Shown piece after piece: positions 50,957 to 62,841 of a stretch of 64,000 bases of DNA. Every line of letters starts with the position of its first letter. Within the stretch, counting starts at the first letter, position 1. The notes under the pieces were generated by a model. It did no database searches. It worked only from the letters and a program-made list of their open reading frames with translations, and was not told where the DNA came from. Source of the stretch: Progne subis subis (taxonomy: Eukaryota > Chordata > Aves > Passeriformes > Hirundinidae); assembly GCA_022316685.1 (NCBI GenBank), contig JAKJHU010000005.1:11014707-11078706 (forward strand). The letters run 5' to 3'. The position numbers were made by a program, and so were the translations under genes.

Positions 50957-52499
50957 TTTTCTATAAGTTTTCCACAATTTTTTAGAAGTTAACTTTCTTT
51001 TAAATTAAATTTGCAGCTTAGAGTACTTGGCAGATACTAAAACATACCTATTAAAGCCTGATGTTATTTTTTTCTTTTAAGATGCCAGCAATTATGAACC
51101 TTCTTTTAAAAGCAGAACAATACCCTCAGCCCTTGTAGACTGAAGCATACAACAATTAACAAACAAGATAAATTATGCTTTAAAAGCCCTCTTGTTCTTC
51201 ATGTCCTCAATAAATTAGATTTAATTTCCTCAAAAATAAAAGCATTCTCTGTCCTATAGGAAAAGGGCTGGGATGATTCATATGTAGGTTTGTGAGATTA
51301 TGGTTGTTGCTGTTCTATGGAAAGCTGAAAAAACAGAAGAATTGCCTAGAAATTTGTGACTAATATACTTACAAAATATTAATTTATCACTTACTGTGGT
51401 GTGTCCTAATGAAATACCCTGTTTTTCATTGATCTTAACCTTTAAAGTATTGAGTCTAAAACAGTTGCATGGCCATAAAGAGACATCTAAAACAATTATA
51501 TGCAATGCAGAGAATATATGCTTGTTGTGGCTTTGATGGTAACATTTCCTAAGTGAACTGCTTTTCTCCAGAGAAAATCTAACCTCTGAATCACCATTTT
51601 AAGCATAAAAATAGCATCCCCCTCTAATGTAAAGAGATAGTTGTTATAATTTTGTGAAAGTGTAGTCATAGGCACAGTATAAATACAAAGGAGTATTGGC
51701 TTTAAGGACAGATTAATTTAAAACAGAAGATGAGAGCATGGAGACATCGTCTTCAAATATGGCATCTGTAAATTGTACTAAGATTTATAAATCCCAGTGT
51801 AGACATATTGCAGCGGCTGAAATTTTTAGTCCATTTCATAGATGAGCAAATGTTTCTATAAAAGCACCGTATCTCCTAAAATAATTAGAGTAATCCTAGA
51901 GTAATTCCTAAATATTTAGGAATATTAGATTTTCATTATTGTTGTATTTAATCATCACAAAAATATTATCAATGAAATTTCTATTCCTTATCATGCTTGT
52001 ATCTGATAGCATAATAGAAACTCAGCTTTTCCTTGCTATTTCGTGATCACGTATATTTCTGTATAATTCAATTCTGCCCTTTTTTAATGCTCTTTTATTT
52101 CCTCAATGCTTATTTAAACTCAAGCTCTTAGAAAGAAGATGGAGTACAAGTAAGCACTTCCTCCTCATGTTTGTACTGGATTTTCCTCTGCTGCTTTTAT
52201 TGCCTAATTAATTTGGTTTGGAGAAGACTTGCCTCCACACTTATGTACTGCTAGTATTTTATTCAAGAAGGGAAAAAAACGAAACCAACAAACTTCACTG
52301 TTTACTTGACAAGGCAGAATGCTTATTCAAGGATTAAGATCATAATTTTCCTACTGGAAAGCTGCTACATCTGCTTGATGAATAGGGACATCTGTAAGGG
52401 AGTATTTCAAGACATGGAAGGGCTGCAACTGTAGCTGTCTTGAGGAGTTTCACTGTTGTGTCCTGGGAGGGACTCACAGCTGTTGGCTGCCACCATTCC

Positions 52500-52900
52500 T
52501 TTGGGAAGCCTATGGTCTGAAATGCCTCTGTGTCACCCTACATGGACGAGAGGGGCGATCCATGGGTCTTCACCGTGTGTAACTGTAAACTGCACGTACA
52601 AGTAAACTGTGAATCCAGGCTCCTCTGCCGGGTGCCAGTTACTCGTGCTGCGTCTTGGTCCCGTGGCATGGTCCTGTGTGTTCAGCCTGGTGCGTGGCCA
52701 GGCCGTGCCCCGCTGTGGGCCGAGACTCCGGCTGCTCTGCTTCCCTGGGGACGTCTGGCTGTCCCTGCCTGCCTCTGTGTGTCACACTGGCTCTGACAGC
52801 TTCCTGCGTGGAATTCAGCCCCAGTCGAGGCGATGAAGATGAAGCCTCGCCAAAGAGTTTTGGGGTTTTGCTGGCCCTTTTCCCTGCCTTGAATCTCACT
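52500..52900. other. Moderately GC-rich intron patch, unexplained
   Basis: This stretch is clearly richer in GC than its neighbours and has overlapping open frames on both strands (75-94 residues). No protein motif, CR1 landmark or LTR signal was recognised. Confidence 0.4.
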
Positions 52901-53530
52901 TGTGGATGATACATACAATTCATTCCTGGACATACAGAAGAAAAATATTACTTAGAGAAAAATATTACTTACTCTTTAGATAAACTGCCTGCTTGCAAAC
53001 AATCCATATTTTTGAATTCAATTCAGAAATCCAAATTACAGCACAGAAGAGCTTATAGGGTTGGAGCATTCATCCTGAGATTTTTGGTCCATTAACCAGC
53101 TGGATTTATAAATTTGATATTTAACTTCTTTAAATTTAAAATTATTTCGAGATTAATTTTTCAAATTGCCCAGAGTGACTAAGGGGCAATGACTAATACA
53201 CCATAATAGACTAACCGTGTGGATGTCCTTTTCAGGCACCCAGATTTGAAAGTAAGATTCTGCAGAAATAAATGGCACATTCTTCAGTGATATCCATACT
53301 CCTTTTTTCTGCACGGCACAAAAGCCCTTCCTTTATGATACTATATACTACAAAAATTTAAGTCCTTGACATTTATTTCAGAAATATCAATGTGGGAATG
53401 TATAAAAGTGAAAAGAACACTCCTGTATTTCTGAACCTAAGGAAATTCCTATTTTTTCAGAATCCAGTTTACAAAATTACTGTCTCTGTGAATTAAAAAA
53501 TTGAACATAATTAGCTAACCACATCCTGGT

Positions 53531-53620
53531 GGTTTTTTTGTGTGGTTTTTTTTTTTTTTTTTGGTTGGTTGGTTGGTTTGTTTGTTTGTTTGGGTTTTTT
53601 TGGTTTTTTTTTTTTCCCCC
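53531..53620. repeat. Low-complexity T-rich tract with GGTT and GTTT microsatellites
   Basis: A T run of about 17 passes into four GGTT units, then four GTTT units, then G-interrupted T runs ending in CCCCC. Confidence 0.92.
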
Positions 53621-56275
53621 TTTAAATTCAAATTAATCCAGTCTTAACCCAGAACAGTTTTACTTTCTTTAAGCTTTTCTACTGGAATAGCATCTTCTTC
53701 CCATTTTGGGATCTAAGTCACATTTGCACAGAAATTAATGCAAAGTGAGGCTAGTAAAACATGTGTGTATGTAGATCACCTCTTTTCCCATTTATGAATG
53801 AGCAACATGTCTTCTGCAATCACGGAAAAGTAACATGAGGAAGGTATTTCATGTGTTTTACCTCTTCATGTGACCCAATAATTGGAAAAGAGGCAGCCTG
53901 GCCCCTGTGACTTGACAGCTCTCTGTAGTTCACCAGTAATTGAAGACAGAATATGAAGTAGCTGTGGGGGGCTACTACGTATTTATAATTGTTTGGGAAC
54001 TGTGGCAGCTTCTTTCTAAACAATGATGGTCCTCTCCCCCTCGCCCTGTAAAGCTCACTTAGGTTGTTTTCCCTTTGTTTTTCTTTTAAAAAGTACAGGA
54101 TGTTTTACTCACACAGCATTTACAGAGATAAATTAGCGGGAAAATATATCTATGTGCTTGTTGAATTTTAGGCACTGTAAATAGCCCTCTAATTTCAAAG
54201 AGAGTGCTCAACACTGCATGAGGTTAGGCACGTGTGTAAGCCTCCATGAGGTGGGGGAGCCAGTATGAACTCCTGGCTTCTCCAGATGGTTTAACACAAT
54301 TCTGCTGCTGCTTTTCTCTATGTAAGCCTGAAATGCTGGAATTCACAGATAGGTGCTGAAGAGGGTACTGTGAGAGTACATAAAAAATACCAGGTTGTTT
54401 ACTGCCAGGATTGACACCCTCAGGGCCATTTTCGTGGACCTGTAGTTCTGCATAATCCAAACATTCATGATGCCAGTGAAGTGCAAGATGTAAGAATGTG
54501 AACCAGAGCTCTGTTTTCCATGTTATTCCAGAGCTGGCACAGAGTGACCCTCAGTGAGTGCCTTAATTTACGCTGAGAGAAGAATAATCACCTCCATCCA
54601 CAAGGCTGCCTGCTCCTCCAGTCCTGCAAGGGCTCAGTACTTGTCATTTTCTACAAATAACTTGCTATTTCTGTACGTGGCCCTGGTAATCATTTGCTAA
54701 CAAGGGCAACAGCAATCATTTTAAGATTTGAGTAAAGGTGGCAAGAGAAATCCACACTATTGCTTTTAAATCCAGGGCAGCCTGCCTCAACTTCATGCCT
54801 TGTGAAATGGATGGTGGCTGAGGAGAACAGAGGGCATGTACCTACTGCATTCTGCTGCCACTTGATATTCCAGTTCAGGGCACCTAACCTCATTTCACTT
54901 GGAAGCTAATGTGAGCAGTTCTTACTGATACGAGTACTAAAATAGGAAACTAATAATTCCTGGAATCTGCGTTGGCCCATTATGAATGTCAGACATTAAA
55001 GAGAACGTTTCTTCGTAAAACTTTCATTCTAGGAATCAAGTAGACTCTTTTAGCCCCTCTTCCATTCATTTTAATATGAACGGCCATGTAAGTGCTCTCA
55101 GTAATAGTGCTATCCCAATTTTTGTGTGACATTCTGTCAACGATGTACATTAAAAAGAGATTATTAAATGGAAGATGCTTTTAGGTCCCCATACTTTTGC
55201 CATCTGAGGCAGGATCATTAGGTTAAGATAAGAAAATAACAGTGATCTGTAGCTATTACAGATTATTTAATGCAGTAAGGTAGATGATACCCTTTTAGAA
55301 AGAAGCCTGACAGAGGTAGAACAGTTACTGTAATTTATTTGGCAAGAAAAAAACAGCATAAAGCTCTGTAATATCTGTGACAAAAAAATAAAATTCACTT
55401 GAGTGAAATTCACTTTAGAGAGTCGCCTGCAGGAACGGAGTGTGCTGGAATGTTAAGAAATGTGTTACAAATGGTTCATGTACAGGAAGGTTCAGGAGCA
55501 GCAGCTGAGAGTGGCCTATGGTACTGAAGGCAGCAGGAAGAGGTAAAATACATTCAGCTTTTAGTGCTTGGTTTACAGCACTATTAATTGAAGACATAAT
55601 CACAGTTGAACTGAGTACCCCAGTGCCAGTGTGGCTGAAAATAAGAGAGGCAGCCATTGCAGTGAGTTATTCAGAATGTTCCAGTGCTTAGTACATGGCA
55701 CTTGTCATTAAATTAATGTCTTGTGATTTGAGATGACTGATGTGAGTATTGTGGAAGCTGGAGGAAATAAAGGAGGAGATTTCCGGGAAGGGAGGAGAGA
55801 GGAGAAGAGATCTCTCACGTTACACATCTGCTGAAAAGAAAAGGCAGGGCAAGACAGATTCCTAATTGCAGCATTTCCCTCATCAAGAAGTGTGTTTCTT
55901 CCAAGAGTTAAAGCAAATAAAGATAAGGTCCCAATTCTCACACCTCAAGTGTTCAGTATTAATAGAACACAAAGCGGATTAATCATCTTCACAAGAAGCT
56001 CACCACGCTCCAGGAGGGCTGGATACTGCTAAGCCCAGTCTGTTGAAGGACTAACTTAAATGTTCAGTGGACAAATTCTACTTTCAGTGCAAGAATACTT
56101 TGAAGTTGCAATGGGCCTAATATGACAGTGTCAACTAAATGCTAGCAAGAACAACCTGGAAGCTACTGTGAGGTACTTTGGAGGCCGAATTTAGTCCTAA
56201 ATATAAAAATATATTAAATAGAGTTTGATCAGTCACAGCCCAGAAGACTGAGCTCCATGTCTCTGACTGAAAGAT

Positions 56276-56331
56276 CCAGAATCATTTAGACTGGAAAAGA
56301 CCTCTAAGATCATAAAGTTCATCCGTTAAGA
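56276..56331 (-). mobile_element. CR1 LINE remnant, minus orientation
   Basis: AGAATCATTTAGACTGGAAA followed by AGACCTCTAAGATCATAAAG and TTCATCC matches the reverse complement of the CR1 3' terminus with several mutations. Only about 55 bases remain. Confidence 0.8.
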
Positions 56332-56951
56332 AGTTGCAGACTAAAATAGGGTATTAGAATGGTTTGTAAGCATTCAAACCATTGTCAGTGGGAGAGAAGG
56401 GACAGGAACTTCAGGATGCAATTTTCATGGTTATTTTTGTGGGTATATACCAGTTCTGTGACATCAGAGAATAGATCTCTGAAAGCTTTCTCCATGGTTT
56501 AAGATAAGTGAGTTTTAGGGGAATGCTGAGTGCAGGGAAGATGCATTTGGGAGAGCACCAAGCACAAATGTAGAAATGAAGGAAGAAACTCAGAAGCTGA
56601 TGTTATTAGTAGAACAGGAAAGAAAGGGGAAGGAAGATGCCTTAGAGGTCCAGATCAAAGCCCTAATGAAACACTGGACTGCACTTTCTGACTGGAATGA
56701 GAGGGAGAAAATAGGAGTCTGTGACTGGTACTAATTAAGTTGCTTAATGACTTACTAGTGAGAATTCAAAAACTGTTGTGGAGAGAAATAATCATGTGCA
56801 GTATCTTTTAAGGGCTATAGAAATGAAAACTTGTAGTAAGAGTTAGCAGCTGTGACATTTGTACTGGGAAGAAATTGGCCCCATTTTAGACATACTGTGA
56901 AGTCATGTATTAATGAGGCCCACGCCAGTCAGTGCAGATAATGTCCTTCTT

Positions 56952-57015
56952 AAAGAGCTGACAGCCTGAAGTGTTACACTCAGAAAGAGCTGACAGCCTA
57001 AAGTGTTACACTGAG
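56952..57015. repeat. Tandem duplication of a 32-bp unit
   Basis: Two adjacent 32-base copies (56952-56983 and 56984-57015) beginning AAAGAGCTGACAGCCT differ at two positions. It is a recent duplication in intron 3. Confidence 0.95.
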
Positions 57016-59716
57016 AAGACAATGCACAGTAGTGATCAGCTTGGCATTACGATTTATTGAAATAGATCACTGTCCAGGCATCACAAAGGAGGAAAATCTG
57101 TGGCAAAACATAAACATGGTCAAAGTTGTGAATTGCAATGAAAACCTATTTCTGTGCAGAGCGGGTTTGTGGAAGGGGGCAGGCGAGAAAGGAAGTGGCA
57201 AATGAAACATGGAGTCTGGCATCACATCAAAGTCTGAGAAGACAAGGCTGAGGAAATTTCTCAGTGAGTCTTGAAAGCAAAAGAAAGACGTTGAATATTT
57301 CAGATCTGATCCACGTGTTAAGGAAAAATTGCTTTTCCAGGAAATTAGTTGCTTTTACCTGCAGAATATTAATTTATGTTCTAAGGGGACAGAAATCTAT
57401 CTAACATTCTTAACACTGTTTCAGTGCTTCCTAAATAAATACCTTTTTTTCTTTCAGAACCAAGTTGTAGTGTTTTATTTCCCAGACAAGACTGCTTTTT
57501 GTATCCAGGAGTTAGGATTTGGCATGTTAATAATTATGAGGTGGTTGTCAGAGTGAGGAATCACTGCAGACTTCTGAGTCACTCCACACATGCATCTTTT
57601 TGCAGTTGCTTTTAGTTTTCCTTTGGTTTTGTGCATCTTCAGTGGAGTAGAGGTGTCTTCTAGGGCTTATGAGTGCATCATTTAAATTTTACACAGAGAG
57701 AAATTTCAGTCTGAATTCAGAAGCAGCCAGAAAATCCACATTGCAACAGGCTGGTGCTGAATGTCTTATCTTTAGTTATAGCAACAGAGCTACAGCATTT
57801 TACATCAGCTTAGTATTTGGCCATTCCTGTGTTCCAAACACCCAGATAATACTTAAGAGTGAGATGAAAGAGTAGAAGAGTTGAATCACTCTTTAGGAAG
57901 CAAAAAATGCTAAATAAATTGAATACTTTCCACCCATCAGCAAGCTAGGATAACTTAATTACATAGGACTGGAAAAAACAGCTAAGCTGAAGGATCTAAA
58001 ACATTTCCTACTGTAAATACTTGCATTGAACTGGCAGCAGTTGTTTAATGTAATTTGGGCTGTTCCTCTACGTCAGCTCTGATACTGGTGTTTATTATTC
58101 TTGGAAACATTAGCTGTCTATGAGAGCTTCTCAGTCTTAAATGAGAAGAAAAAATGCTAGTTTAGGAACAATTGTGGGTGATGGCCACAATTTTTAAAAG
58201 CCAAGAAGGAATAATTAATCAAAACAACTATCTGATCAGAATGAAATATGAAACAGAGAGTGAATTAGTTTTATGTAGGAACAAAATCAGGAAAAAGTAA
58301 AAAGGATAATTTGGCTCTCAATTTTCCTCCTACTTTATATAACATATATTTTTATTTGATTAGCAGTACCCAAGCATTATTACACAAAAACTAGGGTTCT
58401 GAAGTGCTTTCATCCATCATAGTTAGCTACTGTCTTACTAAAGGACTGGTAATTTCTTTGTAAATGGTTTCATTCTTTGTATCAGCTGTAACTTGAATAA
58501 TTGCATTCTGGTAGCGTGTCTGTAAAGAAGTACCGATTCTTTGTCAGAATTATTCATACACTGAAGGACTTGAGGAGAAAACAACCCAGAGATAGTTGTA
58601 TAAATACTGATGACCTATAACAAACAAAACGTAGGCATATGAGACTAGATGCCTGTGTGGCTGTTTGGAATATCTAGATTTCCTGGAACCTCTCTGTGGG
58701 ACATACTGCCTGAGACAGCATTTGCTCTTCAAGAGGTCATTGCATCCAGTGCTTGAATGCCACATCCTGTCTTCTCTGTGTGAATGTCACAGTTTCTGTC
58801 ATAGAGCTTCCTAAAAATAGCAGACCAAAACTTCCCCTGTACATCCTGCTGTTTGTGTAACAGGATTTTCACTGATCTGGTCTTTCCATGCCTATCCTTT
58901 AAAAATATATTACATGTAAAAATACATGAAAGACTCCTGAAAGAAAGAAGCTCACTAAATCAAAATATTCTGATAGAAGTGATTTTTATTTAAATGAATG
59001 TTTGGTTCTGGCATTCTAGGACTATTGAATCAGACATTGGTGATAAAATTCTTGGCATAAATATAATTTATAAATATCATATATCGATCTATATCTATAT
59101 GATATGGATAAAGTTCCTCTTCCACAGCATTTTAACAGCAGTGAAAGAACAGCTTGGTCCCGTGTATCGTTAGGAATCTCTTCTCTTTCCTACTGTTATA
59201 TACATTTGAATGAGACTTTGTTTTGTCACCTTTATCCATATGGTGGGATAAACCTAAGCTGAAAGAGCTGAAGAGTATTTTTCTTTAGCCCTTACTTTAA
59301 AATCCTAGAGGAGACTACTGGACCTTTAATCCATTACAAGTGTAGAAAAAGGCACTGCAGTCAAAATAGGGGCACATTCCATGGAGGTAATTTTCCTCCA
59401 AACAAAAATATTCTAAGTGTGTGTGTGTAATAATTCATGTAACAGCAATGGATTATTCAGGCAAGCACTCCTAATCAGGCACCCCAGTGAGGTGCATTAG
59501 AAAGAGTGATTGTTGTGGGTCCCTTCATGCTTTTTTCACTTTGTTAATTGAGCCAACATAATCAGACGGAAAGTCCTAGCTTCCTATTTTAAAAGCTTTT
59601 TACTTATTCTTTACCTCACACAGCTTGTTTTGTGAGATAAGCCTGGGGTTCATGGTGCTACTTTATTTGTTCCTTAGTAGCAGTTAACTGATTTTATTTT
59701 TAAATCTTTTTTATAG

Positions 59717-59815
59717 ATGAAAGAATTCCAAAGTAAGATGCAGTCAATCTTCCCAGCAATTCCTAAAAATAGTGAGTCCAGTGTTGAATGGGAAAACTTA
59801 CTAAAATCCAAGTGA
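59717..59815 (+). CDS. TMEM242: TMEM242 coding exon 4 (C-terminus and stop)
   Basis: This exon encodes residues 126-157: MKEFQSKMQSIFPAIPKNSE followed by SSVEWENLLKSK and TGA at 59813-59815. Human has MNDFRSKMQSIFPTIPKNSE and ends in LKSK, so the match is close to the last residue. The acceptor is a T-rich tract ending TTTATAG. The C-terminal tail is hydrophilic, consistent with exposure outside the membrane. It is separated from exon 3 by a 14.5-kb intron, most of the gene's length. Confidence 0.97.
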   Translation: MKEFQSKMQSIFPAIPKNSESSVEWENLLKSK

Positions 59816-60920
59816 AAGCCTCAGAGCCATTTGGAGATGTCTCTTCCAGCAAGAACAGGAGTGGAAATAGAAGAAGTGTCCCCTCTGGAAAACAAAGAAG
59901 ACTCAGACTGAGCAAGTTTCTTGCTGAGTGCACTGAAGCTGGGAATGCCAGTTAACATCCAGGAGCAAGGGAATTCAAACCAAACCAAACCCATTTATAC
60001 TGTACTTTTCAGCATGTTTGGTATTTTGATTCATGAGAAAATGAACCCTCCAAGATGAGTTGGATTCAGCTGGAAAAAAGACTTTTTCGAAGATTTAGAG
60101 AAGAAACTAATCTGGATTAGTAAATATATGAATGTTATCCCAGTAAACTCCTGTCCCATCCTGCATTTCAAGAAGAATTTTATGAAATTTCTCTAGGAAA
60201 CAAGAACAGTACTTTCGGTCACTTGTCCTGTTAGGAATATAACCATCAAGTCATTCATAACAGATCTCTTGTTGAGCCTGAGGGTAAAGCATATAGTGTA
60301 CTCTTCAGAAAAAAAGGAGGTATTTGAATTTGCAACAGAGAAAGTATGTAAGCAATTTTTGTATGTCTGAAGGGTAAGTTTAAAACCCAGTTTGCAAGTA
60401 GTGACCTATGAGCTTCTCTGCAGAGCATCAGAAGAGATCTCTACCAAGTTCACTGTTTTCTCAGTTTTAACTTTTTAAAATTGGCTCTCACAATAATGAA
60501 TCTGATCATGTATATAAAAATCTCTACTATATTTGTATATCAATTGAAATAGTAAGTGAAAAAGGTATAAAATAGTGAGACACCCAGTCAGTCCTACGCA
60601 AATGTTTTCAGCTAAGAAAGTGTATGGGCAGAATTAATTTTGTGTTTTCCAGTCATTTCTGTGGCCCTTCTACCAGGAGAAGCAATGTGACATTTTCCAC
60701 ACTGCAGTAATCTCATGAAGTGTGGGTGTAATCTAGAAAAGGTAGCGTCTTACTCAAATGTTGTACTTGCAGAACTGAAGATAAGTAAAACTGCAGAAAT
60801 AAAAAAAAAAAGTGCTATCAGTGAAGTGTCCTTTTTGCTCAATTATCAGATTTTCTCATTAATTGCACAAAGTGCAGTTAGTCGGTTGTCAGATTTAATA
60901 AAGTCATGTTAAAACTTGTC
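59816..60920 (+). other. TMEM242: TMEM242 3' UTR
   Basis: Non-coding sequence follows the stop. AATAAA signals occur at 60798-60803 and 60897-60902. The second is followed within 20 bases by a GT/T-rich stretch (TTGTCGTTTGTGATTT), so it is the best polyadenylation site, with cleavage near 60915-60920. Further signals at 61104-61109 and 61285-61290 could give longer transcripts. Confidence 0.65.
60897..60902 (+). terminator. TMEM242: Polyadenylation signal, TMEM242
   Basis: Canonical AATAAA about 1.08 kb past the stop, with a GT-rich downstream element. Chosen over the 60798 copy because that one runs straight into a long A tract. Confidence 0.6.
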
Positions 60921-62382
60921 GTTTGTGATTTAAGTCTTTATATTCCTAGGAAAGAATGTAAAAAAAACCCCTTTTAACATCAGATGAATAATAGAGAAGT
61001 ACAGTTTTCCTATGAAACATGACGCTAAAATAATACCTTTAAAACAATTGAAGTGTAATAGTTGACGTCTTTTCCAGAGCTTGATGCTTGTAATTCAGTA
61101 TTAAATAAATTGTGGTGAATACTGCCATCATACAGACATGAAAAATGGTACTATTTTTGTATTTTTGTTAGTTTCGTGTGAGTGGTGATACCTGTTTTGC
61201 CTACATTTAAGCATATTAGTGCTGACTTACCAAGTTTAACAAGTAGCTGTGTCCTTAGAGCTGGTCAAATACTGAAGTGGACTCAATAAATGCAAATCAC
61301 ATCATGTCATTAGGATTACTTTTAGTTTCTAAGGTGGGATTTGGGTTGTCTTTATCTGGGTTAAATAACACACCTAAATCAGTCATTCAAAGTGTCTTGC
61401 ATGTTCAATGGAAAAAGTCTGGCCAGAGGGTGGCTTGTCCTGTGCTGAAGTGCATGGCTGTCCCTGGAATTGTACAAGGCATCAGATCTGTCCTGCCTGC
61501 TGGCAGCCTTTCGAGAGAGCTGTCCTACCCCCATTAGCGCAGTGATTGCACTTGGGCATAGCACAGGAGAAACTCAGAAGGAAAATGGGTGGTCTTCTAG
61601 CACTTCAGGGTTCTGAGGGTTAGGTAGGTAGTGAGTCTTGGCACAAGAGAACTACCCCTTCTGGAAATGGTTAGCCTTTGGATTAGTGTAACTGTATTAT
61701 AAAAATAAAAAAAAATTCTTTGTGACAGATCAGATGAATTGAATCTGGGGGTACCCAGTAACAAGGACATACCAGATGATGCTCTTCAAAAAATGCTAAC
61801 AGTGAAATACACAGACAAATCTTTAAAATAGAATCACACTTACAGGGCAAGTATACAGTGATGAAATAAATCCATGTTGAGGTATAAGGCTGAGCATTAA
61901 ACATGTTTCAGAGAGAGGAGTTCATAGGTCATCCTATTCCAGACTTTATTCAGTGCTTTTGGCTGGAAATGGATTTTCTCTAGATAAGGGTTTGTGTAGA
62001 AGAGTGCAAGCATAAATCAAGTTTCAGTTGGCATGAAAAACATGGGAGATCTTGGATATTTGTTACTGCACTGGGCAGGTCTCTTCACTTGGTGAACATT
62101 CTGATGGTTTTATGATGGGTCATTTTTTCCTTCTGTGAAAGAATGGCAGAGTTTCTATTTGGCAAAGAGTTACTGGAAACTACACCCAAACACTGAACAA
62201 ATAGAGGGAAAAGTACTTAATGTACCAGTAGCAACTAGATACCATAGTGCACTTAGTTATGTAGAGCAAATAAAATTAGGCAAAAAACAACAGACAAGAG
62301 ACATTAAAAACAAAACAAAACAAAAAAACCCTAACAATTTTCAAAAGTATTACAAGTGGATACTGATGCAAAAAAAGTGGAT
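60921..62382. other. Downstream sequence between TMEM242 and the LTR
   Basis: AT-rich unique DNA with two further AATAAA sites (61104, 61285) and a somewhat GC-richer part near 61420-61530. No exon of ARID1B, the expected next gene, was recognised. Confidence 0.6.
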
Positions 62383-62841
62383 TGTTGCAGCAGCCCTCTT
62401 GTGTAGAAATAAGTCGAGACACAGACTTCCTGTTTATCACAACATGAAAAGGGTCCTGGTTTATTCCTCTTCACAGCTCAGCCATCCTGACTCCAACTAT
62501 TCACTGGCTCTGGCTGCAGCAAGCTCCTGCTGTAGGTTTCCCTTGCAGCCTCTGACTGCTGGTTATTTCCTGCTAAACTGTGACTGCAGGCTTCTATGCA
62601 GCTAGACTGTGACTGCAGGTTCCAATGACAGGCTCTGACTGCACACCCAGACTGACCTCACAGCAGTAATTCTCTCCCTGGAAGATCCTTCTTCTTCATG
62701 ATTCCCCCTCCCCAGCTAACCCACTCCCTTTTATCACACTTATCTTTATGGGTGTAACTGTGACTCGTCAGGGGTGAGGCTGAATTGGTAATTAACACAG
62801 CTGTTATTTTTCAGGGCTGAGGTCACCTGTATTCTCCTACA
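62383..62841 (-). mobile_element. Solo LTR of an endogenous retrovirus, minus orientation (459 bp)
   Basis: The element has TGT...ACA inverted ends (plus strand TGTTGCAGC at 62383 and CTCCTACA ending at 62841). It is flanked by GTGGAT (62377-62382) and GTGGGT (62842-62847), a 6-bp target duplication with one mismatch, typical of class II (ERVK/alpha- or beta-like) integrations. On the minus strand a TATA-like GATAAAAGG lies at about 62728-62736 and a polyadenylation signal AATAAA at 62465-62460. Four TGACTGC-containing repeats with 26-29-base spacing lie between 62553 and 62642. No internal retroviral genes adjoin it, so it is a solo LTR left by recombination. The exact family is not known to me. 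Confidence 0.75.

Larger units (their letters stand above)
45206..59716 (+). other. TMEM242: TMEM242 intron 3
   Basis: 14.5-kb GT-AG intron. It holds short direct repeats (45514-45558, 56952-57015), a GC-rich block with a minisatellite (48290-49030), CR1 remnants (50859-50956, 56276-56331), a moderately GC-rich patch (about 52500-52900) and a T/GGTT/GTTT low-complexity tract (53531-53620). The remainder is AT-rich unique DNA with no recognised exon. Confidence 0.85.
38611..59815 (+). other. TMEM242: TMEM242 gene, start codon to stop codon (four coding exons)
   Basis: The coding sequence joins 38611-38746, 40513-40613, 45068-45205 and 59717-59815 for 157 residues plus stop. Every junction keeps the frame and has GT-AG ends. 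TMEM242 (formerly C6orf35, DUF1358 family) is a small two-helix protein of the mitochondrial inner membrane. With TMEM70 it helps assemble the c-ring of ATP synthase and it associates with complex I assembly factors. The human protein is 141 residues. The extra length here lies in the poorly conserved N-terminus. It is transcribed away from ZDHHC14. Confidence 0.96.

Noticed and set aside
62135..62605. 156-residue plus-strand frame
   Set aside because: It runs from unique sequence into the solo LTR on the opposite strand and shows no retroviral or other domain.
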